DNA of 64,000 nucleotides from Sedimenticola sp. (GTDB lineage Bacteria; Pseudomonadota; Gammaproteobacteria; Chromatiales; Chromatiaceae): contig PKUO01000004.1 in assembly GCA_002869585.1 (NCBI GenBank), forward strand, positions 1 to 64,000. Reading direction: 5' to 3'. Both the position numbers and the translations under genes were made by a program. Below the pieces are notes generated by a model that ran no database searches, was not told the origin of the DNA, and worked only from the letters and a program-made list of their open reading frames with translations. Of this stretch, positions 57,210 through 64,000 are shown piece by piece (the first letter of the stretch is position 1; every line of letters begins with the position of its first letter).

Positions 57210-60200
57210 ATGACCCCCGCCCCCTACACCGAAGACACCCTTGTTCAGCAGACCACCGCCGAGTACCTGGAGCAGGAGCTTGGCTGGGAGTCGGTGTACG
57301 CCTACAACAACGAGGATTTCGGGCCGGATAGCCTGCTGGGCCGGGAATCGGATCGCGAGGTGGTGTTGACCCGCACCCTGCGGGCCAAGATCGAGGAGCT
57401 GAATTCCGGGCTGCCTGCCACGGCCTATGAAGTCGCCGTGCGCCAGATCGTCACGGTCTCCGCCTCGCAGACCATGGCCGCCACCAATCGGGAGAAGTAC
57501 GAACTGATCAAGGACGGAGTGCAGGTCACCTTTCGCAATGCCAAAGGCGAAAGGGTGCGCCAGCGGCTGCGGGTGTTCGACTTCGATATTCCTGAAAACA
57601 ATCATTTCCTCTGCGTGCGGGAACTGTGGGTGCGCGGCGATCTGTACCGCCGCCGGGCGGATATCGTCGGTTTCGTCAACGGCCTGCCGCTGCTGTTCAT
57701 GGAACTGAAGAACGTCAGCAAGGATATCCGCGCCGCCTACGAGCAGAATTTTCTGGACTACAAGGACACCGTTCCGCATCTGTTTCATCACAATGCCATG
57801 GTGGTACTGGCCAACGGGGTGGATGCCAAACTCGGCTCGCTCACCAGCCGGTTCGAACATTTTCACGAGTGGAAACGGTTGGCCGAGAATCAGCCGGGCT
57901 TGGTGGCCATGGAGACGCTGCTCAAGGGTGTGTGCGCGAAAGCCAACTTCCTCGACCTGGTGGAAAACTTCATCGTTTTCGACGACTCGGCCGGGGAATC
58001 GCGGAAGATTCTGGCCCGCAACCACCAGTTCCTCGGCGTCAACCGGGCCATCGAGGCGGTGCGCGACCGGAAGGGCCGCGACGGCAAGCTGGGAGTGTTC
58101 TGGCATACCCAGGGTTCGGGCAAGAGCTATTCCATGGTGCTCTTCACCCGCAAGGTGCATCGCAAGCTGGGCGGTAACTTCACCTTTCTGATCCTCACCG
58201 ACCGGGACGACCTGGACACGCAGATCTACAAAACCTTTGCCGGATGCGGCGTGGTGGACAACGACCGCGACCCGTGCCGGGCAGCGAGCGGCGAGCATCT
58301 CGCCCAGTTGCTGGCCCAGCATAAATCGCACGTCTTCTCGCTGATCCAGAAATTCAACCAGACCGTGGTGGAAGGTGAGGCCTACTCCCGGCGCGACGAT
58401 CTCATCGTCATCACCGACGAGGCCCACCGCACCCAGTACGGCACCCTAGCGCTCGACATGCGCAATGCCCTGCCGAACGCCAGCTATATGGGTTTCACCG
58501 GCACGCCGCTCTTTAAGGACGACGAGATCACTCGTCGGGTGTTCGGCGATTACGTCTCCACCTACGATTTCCAGCGGGCCGTCGAGGACAAGGCCACGGT
58601 GCCGCTTTATTACGATGCGCGTGGCGACAAGCTCGGCGTGGCGGTCGGCGATCTGAACGAGCGGATCGCCGAGAAGCTGGAGGAGCTGGAGACGGGCAAT
58701 ATCGATGTGAAGCAACGCCTGGAGCAGGAGCTCAAGCGCGATTATCACATCATCACGGCCGGGAAACGCCTTGACCAGGTGGCCCGCGATTTTGTGCAGC
58801 ACTACTCTTTGGGCTGGGAAACCGGCAAGGCGATGCTGGTCTGCATCGATAAGATCACCTGCGTCCGCATGCACAAGCTGGTCGAGTTCTACTGGAACGA
58901 GAGAATGGGCGAGTTGGAAGCGCAGTTGCCTCAGGCCACGGACGAGCAGGACGAACAGTACCGGCGACGTCAGATCGAGTGGATGCGCCAGACGCAGATG
59001 GCAGTGGTGGTCAGCGAGGAACAGGGCGAGGTCGAGAAGTTCCGCAAGTGGGAGCTGGACATCACCCCGCACCGTCGCCTGATCAAGGAAGGCATCGACC
59101 TGCCCGAGGCGATGCGGAAACAGCCGCAGTTCCAGAACATGCAGCGGCTGTCGCTGGACGATGCCTTCAAGGCCGAGGAGCACCCGTTTCGCGTTGCTAT
59201 CGTCTGTGCCATGTGGCTGACCGGCTTTGATGTCCCCAGCCTCTCGACCCTGTACCTGGACAAGCCGCTCAAGGCGCACACCCTGATGCAGGCCATTGCC
59301 CGGGCTAACCGGGTGAACGAAGGCAAGAACAACGGGATGATCGTCGATTACTGCGGCATCCTGAAAAACCTGCGCAAGGCGTTGGCGACCTTTGCAGGAA
59401 CGGGTGATGACGGACGCGGTGGCGATGGCGGCGAGACCGAACCGGCCAAGCCAGATGAAGAACTGCTGGCCGATCTTCGTGAAGCGATTGCCTTTGTCCG
59501 GTCCTTTCTCGCCGAGCGGAGCGCGTCTCTGGATGGAATTATCGGGCAGACCGGTTTTGCCCGAAATGCGGCGATTCTCGCCGCCAAGGAGGCGGCGAAC
59601 GAAAACGACGAGACGCGCAAACGCTTTGAAGTGATGTGCCGGGCGGCGTTTTCGAAGTTCAAGGCCTGCATCACCATCGAAGGCGTCAATGATTGCCGGA
59701 GCGACTTCGACGCGATCAACATCGTCTATAAAAGCCTGCAACAGGACCGTGAACAGGCTGATATCACCGGCATCATTCGCCAGTTGCACCAAGTGGTCGA
59801 TGAGGCGATTGAGGTCAAGGATGAGCCTCTGGGAAACACGGGCGGCGTCTATGACATAAGCAAGATCGATTTCGACCGTTTGCGCCAGGAGTTCGAGCGC
59901 AGCCCGGCCAAACGCACCACCGTCCAGAATCTGAAAATCGCCATCGAACAACGCCTGCAGCGTCTGCTCCAGCAGAATCCCTTGCGGACCGATTTCCAAA
60001 GACATTACGAGGAGATCGTCGCCGAGTACAACCGCGAAAAGGATCGGGTGACCATCGAGAAGACCTTTGAAGCGCTTCTGCAGATCATGGATGAGATGGA
60101 CGATGAGGAACGTCGTGCCATGCGGGAAGGTCTCGATGAGGAAAGTCTCGCCATATTCGACTTGCTGACGAGATCGGATCTGACTTCCGTTGACATCAAA

Positions 60201-60458
60201 CGCATCAAGGCCGTGGCCGTTGACCTGCTACAGACTCTCAAAGCGGAAAAACTGCGAATCAATCACTGGCGCGACAAGGAATCCACCCGGGACGCGGTCC
60301 GACTGACGATTCAGGACTATCTCTGGAGCGAGCAAACCGGGTTGCCGGAAACCTATTCAGAGGAGGACGTGCGGGACAAGACAGAGGCGGTTTTCGTGCA
60401 TGTGTTCCGGGCGTACCCAACGGTGCCGTCACCCTACTACGCCAGCATGGCGTCGTAG
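57210..60458 (+). CDS. hsdR: Type I restriction enzyme subunit HsdR
   Basis: A 1082-residue restriction/translocase subunit. The N-terminal nuclease core is DIVGFVNGLPLLFMELKN near residues 152-168 (D...ExK). The Snf2-like motor has Walker A THTQGSGKS-type WHTQGSGKSYS near 300 and Walker B ITDEAHRTQYG near 402, with TGTPLF further on. A helicase C domain with GFDVPSLSTLYLDKPL and AIARANRV follows, then a helical C-terminus. It looks intact. It needs functional HsdM and HsdS to cut, so its activity depends on the damaged hsdM. TGAATGA junction with rhuM. Confidence 0.95.
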   Translation: MTPAPYTEDTLVQQTTAEYLEQELGWESVYAYNNEDFGPDSLLGRESDREVVLTRTLRAKIEELNSGLPATAYEVAVRQIVTVSASQTMAATNREKYELIKDGVQVTFRNAKGERVRQRLRVFDFDIPENNHFLCVRELWVRGDLYRRRADIVGFVNGLPLLFMELKNVSKDIRAAYEQNFLDYKDTVPHLFHHNAMVVLANGVDAKLGSLTSRFEHFHEWKRLAENQPGLVAMETLLKGVCAKANFLDLVENFIVFDDSAGESRKILARNHQFLGVNRAIEAVRDRKGRDGKLGVFWHTQGSGKSYSMVLFTRKVHRKLGGNFTFLILTDRDDLDTQIYKTFAGCGVVDNDRDPCRAASGEHLAQLLAQHKSHVFSLIQKFNQTVVEGEAYSRRDDLIVITDEAHRTQYGTLALDMRNALPNASYMGFTGTPLFKDDEITRRVFGDYVSTYDFQRAVEDKATVPLYYDARGDKLGVAVGDLNERIAEKLEELETGNIDVKQRLEQELKRDYHIITAGKRLDQVARDFVQHYSLGWETGKAMLVCIDKITCVRMHKLVEFYWNERMGELEAQLPQATDEQDEQYRRRQIEWMRQTQMAVVVSEEQGEVEKFRKWELDITPHRRLIKEGIDLPEAMRKQPQFQNMQRLSLDDAFKAEEHPFRVAIVCAMWLTGFDVPSLSTLYLDKPLKAHTLMQAIARANRVNEGKNNGMIVDYCGILKNLRKALATFAGTGDDGRGGDGGETEPAKPDEELLADLREAIAFVRSFLAERSASLDGIIGQTGFARNAAILAAKEAANENDETRKRFEVMCRAAFSKFKACITIEGVNDCRSDFDAINIVYKSLQQDREQADITGIIRQLHQVVDEAIEVKDEPLGNTGGVYDISKIDFDRLRQEFERSPAKRTTVQNLKIAIEQRLQRLLQQNPLRTDFQRHYEEIVAEYNREKDRVTIEKTFEALLQIMDEMDDEERRAMREGLDEESLAIFDLLTRSDLTSVDIKRIKAVAVDLLQTLKAEKLRINHWRDKESTRDAVRLTIQDYLWSEQTGLPETYSEEDVRDKTEAVFVHVFRAYPTVPSPYYASMAS

Positions 60459-60476
60459 AGAGTAGCGAAGGACGAT

Positions 60477-61481
60477 ATGAAATATCAGCCACCCTACACC
60501 ATCACCCCTGAGATCCTTAACCGGGTCGCCGCCATCAGCGAGGCCATTGGACGGCTGAACGTGCTCACCGATCAGGCCAGATCCTTGCGGTTGCGGCGCA
60601 TCAACCGCATCCGCACCATCCACGGTTCGCTGGCCATCGAAGGCAACACCCTGAGCGAGGCGCAGATCACCGCGATTCTGGAGGGCAAACGGGTCATCGC
60701 CCCGCCCCGCGAGGTGCAGGAGGTGAAAAACGCCCTGGCCGCCTACGACCGGTTCGACACCTGGAAACCCTCATCGGAAAAGGATCTTCTGGAAGCGCAC
60801 CAGATTCTGATGTCCGGTCTGATCGACGAGGCAGGAGTGTATCGGCACGGCGGCGTGGGGGTGATGGCGGGAAGCCAAGTGATTCACATGGCCCCGCCTG
60901 CAGAGCGGGTGCCGCACCTGATGGGTGACCTGTTCAGCTGGCTGGCCGCCACCGACGCCCACCCGCTCATCGCCAGCTCGGTCTTTCACTACGAATTCGA
61001 ATTCATCCATCCCTTCGCCGACGGCAACGGCCGCATCGGGCGGCTTTGGCAGAGCCTGATTCTGGCCCGCTGGAATCCCCTGTTCGCCGATATCCCGGTG
61101 GAAAGCCTGATCTTCGAGAACCAGGGCGAATACTACGCAGCGTTGCAGGAGAGCACTCATCAGACTGACTCTGCGCCCTTCATTGCCTTCATGCTGCGGA
61201 TGATCCTGGATACCGTGACCAGCTCGACCCCGGAAGTAACCCGGGAAGTTACCCCGGAAGTTCGACTGCTCTCAGTTCTTGCCGGAGAGATGACCCGGCA
61301 ACAACTCAAAGAGGCGCTCGGGCTGAAAGACGATGAGCATTTCCGCAAGGCCTATCTGCTCCCAGCCGTGGAGGCCGGGTTGATTGAAATGACCATCCCC
61401 GACAAGCCGCGCAGCAGCAAACAGAAATACCGCCTGACCGAAAGGGGCCGTCAGATGATGGCCCGGCATGGCGGTGGATAA
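60477..61481 (+). CDS. Fic family protein with N-terminal inhibitory helix and C-terminal winged helix
   Basis: A 334-residue Fic-domain protein, probably an AMP-transferase. The catalytic motif HPFADGNGRIGR is near residues 177-188. The class II inhibitory motif SLAIEGN lies at 51-57, so it is self-inhibited. After a short EVTREVTPEV repeat linker comes a winged helix ending YRLTERG, resembling the one in the AlbA_2 gene. The target is unknown. It starts 18 nt after hsdR and may be in the same transcript. Fic genes are common in defence islands. Confidence 0.9.
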   Translation: MKYQPPYTITPEILNRVAAISEAIGRLNVLTDQARSLRLRRINRIRTIHGSLAIEGNTLSEAQITAILEGKRVIAPPREVQEVKNALAAYDRFDTWKPSSEKDLLEAHQILMSGLIDEAGVYRHGGVGVMAGSQVIHMAPPAERVPHLMGDLFSWLAATDAHPLIASSVFHYEFEFIHPFADGNGRIGRLWQSLILARWNPLFADIPVESLIFENQGEYYAALQESTHQTDSAPFIAFMLRMILDTVTSSTPEVTREVTPEVRLLSVLAGEMTRQQLKEALGLKDDEHFRKAYLLPAVEAGLIEMTIPDKPRSSKQKYRLTERGRQMMARHGGG

Positions 61482-61588
61482 CTTGCAACAAACTCTCGAC
61501 ACGGCTTGTGACACCGAGCTGTGACAAGGCTATGACAAGGGCTGTGACACCCTGGTGGGTCAGAGTGAGGTAACCAGAAAGGCATCCT

Positions 61589-61921
61589 ATGAAGCAGATG
61601 AAACCGTTTGCCGGAAAATGGCGCATCGTCAAGATGGAAGTCTGGGATGAGGATTACGTCGACATGGAGGTGCCGGGATTTATTCGCATCGGTTCGGATG
61701 GGACTGGACGGTTTCAGTTCGGCCTGGTCTCCGGGGACATCGATGGCCGGGCGGAACAATGCGGTAATACACCACGTTTCGAGTTTTCCTGGTCAGGACA
61801 GGATGAAAACGATCCGGTCTGCGGTCGTGGCTGGGCACTCATTGAAAATGGCGAGCTGAACGGCCGCATCTATCTGCATCTGGCTGATGACTCGGCCTTT
61901 CGGGCTATCAAGAGCAAATAG
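61589..61921 (+). CDS. Small conserved hypothetical protein
   Basis: A 110-residue beta-rich protein beginning MKQMKPFAGKWRIVKMEVWDEDYVD, with FIRIGSDGTGRFQFG and a Cys-containing centre. No membrane segment. Relatives without assigned function are typical beside restriction genes; I do not recognise a named family. Starts 107 nt after fic, with GAGGTAACC upstream but no clear ribosome-binding site near the ATG. Stop is 8 nt before the next gene. Confidence 0.6.
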   Translation: MKQMKPFAGKWRIVKMEVWDEDYVDMEVPGFIRIGSDGTGRFQFGLVSGDIDGRAEQCGNTPRFEFSWSGQDENDPVCGRGWALIENGELNGRIYLHLADDSAFRAIKSK

Positions 61922-61929
61922 TGGGTCCC

Positions 61930-62481
61930 ATGAAAAAAACGAGCAAGAAAAAACCGTCCTGGACCTATCTCAAGCGCCAGCTTGCCGACCTCGACCGCCC
62001 GGCGTTGCTGGGCTTGATTCAGGATCTGTACGCCGCCAACAAGAGCAATCAGGCTTTTCTCCATGCCCGCTTCGCCCTAGGCAAGGATGTACTCGAACCG
62101 TACAAATCCACCATCGACCGCTGGGTTTGCCCGAATGTGATGCGCAATCAGGATATCTCGGTCGCCAAGGCCAAGAAGGCAATCTCCGATTACAAGAAAG
62201 CCATCGGGCGTCCGGAAGGTTTGGCGGAGCTGACGGTGTTCTATTGCGAATCCTGCATGAACCTGCTCGGCTACTGCGGGATGGATGACGAGGGCTATTT
62301 CAACGCCTTGGCGCGCATGTTTGAGCAGGCGCTGAAGGCGATTGCGGCGCTTGATCCAAGCGAGCAGGAAGACTTTGTCGAACGGCTTGAACGTGTCCGG
62401 AGCGAAGGTCACAACTGGGGCTGGGGCGTTGGCCATGACATGGACGATCTGATGGCGGAGTATGGCTTTGCCGAAGAGTGA
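61930..62481 (+). CDS. Conserved hypothetical protein, possibly DUF6155-like
   Basis: A 183-residue helical protein from ATG 61930 (a GTG at 61921 is possible). Lys-rich head KKTSKKKPSWTYLKRQLADLDRPALLGLIQDLYAANKSN, then ISVAKAKKAISDYKKAIG and an acidic helical end with a GHNWGWGVGHDMDD segment. The head recalls DUF6155 proteins, but I am not sure. It overlaps the primase-helicase gene by 20 nt, so it belongs with it and may be an accessory. Confidence 0.55.
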   Translation: MKKTSKKKPSWTYLKRQLADLDRPALLGLIQDLYAANKSNQAFLHARFALGKDVLEPYKSTIDRWVCPNVMRNQDISVAKAKKAISDYKKAIGRPEGLAELTVFYCESCMNLLGYCGMDDEGYFNALARMFEQALKAIAALDPSEQEDFVERLERVRSEGHNWGWGVGHDMDDLMAEYGFAEE

Positions 62482-64000
62482 CAAGAGCCAGAATGAACAA
62501 GACGAACTGTGTCAGCTGCGCGAGGAGAACACCCGCCTCAAGGAACTGCTGACCCAGCACGGTATCGCCTGGGAAGAACCTGCCATCCCTGAACCCGTCC
62601 CCGCCCCAACCGAATCCGCACCAGCCCCAACCCATTTCACCACCGACGACAAGATCGCCCTGTTCCGCCGACTGTTCCGGGGGCGGGAGGATGTCTACCC
62701 GCAGCGCTGGGAGTCAGCCAAGGGCACATCCGGCTATTCACCGGCCTGTGGTAACGAGTGGAAGCCCGGTATCTGTCACAAGCCCCGGGTGAAATGCGGC
62801 GACTGCAACCAGCGCCAATTGCTGCCGGTGACCGATCAGGTAATCTATGACCACTTGTCCGGAAAACAGACCATCGGTATTTATCCGCTCCTGAGCGATG
62901 ACAGCTGCTATTTTCTGGCGGTTGACTTCGATGAGGCCGACTGGCGGGAAGATGCCAAGGCTTTCCAGCAATCCTGTCGGGAACTCGGCATTCTGGCGGC
63001 GCTGGAGATATCCCGCTCGGGCAATGGAGCACACATCTGGATTTTCTTTGCCGAGCAAGTTCCGGCCCGCGAGGCCCGGCAGCTCGGGGCCGCACTGATC
63101 AGCCACACCTGCGACCGCACCCGGCAATTGTCCCTGACCAGCTACGATCGCCTGTTTCCCAATCAGGACACCATGCCCAAGGGCGGCTTCGGCAACCTGA
63201 TCGCGCTGCCCCTGCAGAAACAGCCGAGGGAATCAGGGCGCAGTATCTTCGTTGATGAACACCTGCAACCTTATCCCGATCAGTGGGCTTTTCTCGCTTC
63301 CATCCGCCCCATGTCCCGGCGGGACTTGGAAGACGCTATTCTGCGGGCCAGCGGCGGCCGCCATCCCCTGGATGTGGTCTTTGCTGTCGAGGAAGAAGAC
63401 AGCAAGCCATGGCAGCGTCCTTCACCTGTGCCCGCAAGAATTACCGGTCCACTACCGGAATCACTGAGCCTTGTGCTGGCCAACCAGATTTTCATCGCCA
63501 AAGCCGATCTGCCGCAGCCGCTGGCTAACCGCCTGATTCGGCTCGCCGCCTTCCAGAATCCGGAATTCTACAAGGCCCAGGCCATGCGCCTGCCGGTGTG
63601 GAACAAGCCGCGCATTATTGGCTGCGCCGAGAATTTTCCCCAACATATCGGCCTACCGCGAGGCTGCCTCGATTCGGTGCTCGACCTGTTACAGGAGAAC
63701 GATATCCGCCCGAACCTGCAGGACGAACGCTTGGCCGGACGGAAAGTGACGGCCAAGTTTACCGGGACCTTGCGTAAGGACCAGAAGGCAGCGGTTCGGG
63801 AGATGCTCAAGTACGAGGTCGGTGTGCTCTGCGCCCCGACGGCCTTCGGCAAGACCGTTACCGCCGCAGCCCTGATCGCCCGGTGCAAGGTCAGCACACT
63901 GGTGCTGGTCCATCGCACCGAACTGCTGCGCCAGTGGCAGGAGCGGTTGACTGGATTTCTTGAGTTTCCGAAAGGAAGCTTGGGTGTCATCGGCGGCGGC
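62462..64000 (+). CDS. TOTE-type archaeo-eukaryotic primase fused to a superfamily II helicase, 3' end outside window
   Basis: 513 codons are visible and the frame is open at 64000. An N-terminal coiled segment (about 10-32) and Pro-rich linker precede a Zn-like C96/C105/C112/C115 cluster. The primase core shows AVDFDEADW (D155, D157) and SGNGAHIWIFF (H191), the DxD and sxH motifs of AEP. Near residue 460 a helicase Walker A CAPTAFGKTVTA and the following VLVHRTELLRQW motif appear. This combination is typical of TOTE conflict-system proteins. Overlaps the upstream gene by 20 nt. Nuclease or other C-terminal domains, if any, lie beyond the window. Confidence 0.82.
   Translation, partial: MALPKSDKSQNEQDELCQLREENTRLKELLTQHGIAWEEPAIPEPVPAPTESAPAPTHFTTDDKIALFRRLFRGREDVYPQRWESAKGTSGYSPACGNEWKPGICHKPRVKCGDCNQRQLLPVTDQVIYDHLSGKQTIGIYPLLSDDSCYFLAVDFDEADWREDAKAFQQSCRELGILAALEISRSGNGAHIWIFFAEQVPAREARQLGAALISHTCDRTRQLSLTSYDRLFPNQDTMPKGGFGNLIALPLQKQPRESGRSIFVDEHLQPYPDQWAFLASIRPMSRRDLEDAILRASGGRHPLDVVFAVEEEDSKPWQRPSPVPARITGPLPESLSLVLANQIFIAKADLPQPLANRLIRLAAFQNPEFYKAQAMRLPVWNKPRIIGCAENFPQHIGLPRGCLDSVLDLLQENDIRPNLQDERLAGRKVTAKFTGTLRKDQKAAVREMLKYEVGVLCAPTAFGKTVTAAALIARCKVSTLVLVHRTELLRQWQERLTGFLEFPKGSLGVIGGG

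Noticed and set aside
56331-58427. 698-codon minus-strand ORF opposite rhuM and hsdR
   Set aside because: Antisense of two recognised genes; no family match to eye, no start signal.
58446-60005. 519-codon minus-strand ORF opposite hsdR
   Set aside because: Antisense shadow of the helicase part of hsdR.

Overview
The window looks like a piece of the chromosome of a sulfur-oxidising gammaproteobacterium (Chromatiales/Sedimenticola-like is my inference). The support is a dissimilatory-type ATP sulfurylase (sat), gammaproteobacterial housekeeping neighbourhoods (hrcA-grpE-dnaK-dnaJ-dapB; nadK-recN-fur-bamE-rnfH-ratA; smpB-ssrA; lapA-lapB-pyrF; recC-recB-recD), a tmRNA tag ANDDNYALAA, and protein sequences that read as gammaproteobacterial throughout. 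No 16S rRNA is present, so the taxon is not proven. Layout, left part (1-15 kb): a 5'-truncated roxA-like ribosomal oxygenase gene lacking its first iron-ligand histidine; a GNAT, a DUF7931-like protein and a lone secretin N-domain protein in one tight + strand run; nudF; a thioredoxin-like periplasmic protein behind a perfect 16-bp palindrome; an exported helical protein; an EF-hand protein; a 2OG-Fe(II) oxygenase; O-acetylhomoserine sulfhydrylase; a giant 1560-residue exported protein of unknown function; a pentapeptide-repeat protein; and sat. Middle part (15-47 kb): a ParA-like ATPase; a recC-recB-recD operon in which recB carries an in-frame TGA and recD an in-frame TAG, each followed at once by GTG; an SbcD/SbcC-like pair whose ATPase has no CxxC zinc hook; a LysE exporter; pyrF, lapB, lapA; an orphan fliK; a lipoprotein, a DUF302 protein and dapB; the dnaJ/dnaK/grpE/hrcA heat-shock cluster with a perfect CIRCE; nadK, recN, fur, bamE, rnfH, ratA, an NSS transporter, smpB and ssrA. 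Right part (47.9-64 kb): a composite defence island starts just after ssrA. An XRE regulator with its own promoter is followed by a type I restriction-modification operon (hsdM, hsdS, hsdR). Other modules sit inside it: an AlbA_2/GHKL ATP-binding protein between hsdM and hsdS, and, between hsdS and hsdR, an ABC-three-component (ABC-3C) set (HNH effector, middle component 6, DUF2326 ATPase) plus RhuM. A Fic protein, two small unknown proteins and a truncated archaeo-eukaryotic-primase/helicase of the TOTE conflict type follow. From hsdM to rhuM all nine gene junctions are 4-nt ATGA/GTGA overlaps. Three of the links are mini-ORFs that are remnants: a copy of the hsdM tail, an hsdR-like head and an AlbA_2 head. 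HsdM itself has an in-frame deletion of roughly 110 residues that should remove part of its cofactor-binding region, so the restriction system may be inactive while the operon serves as a translationally coupled carrier for newer defence genes. That nested architecture is the most interesting thing in the window.
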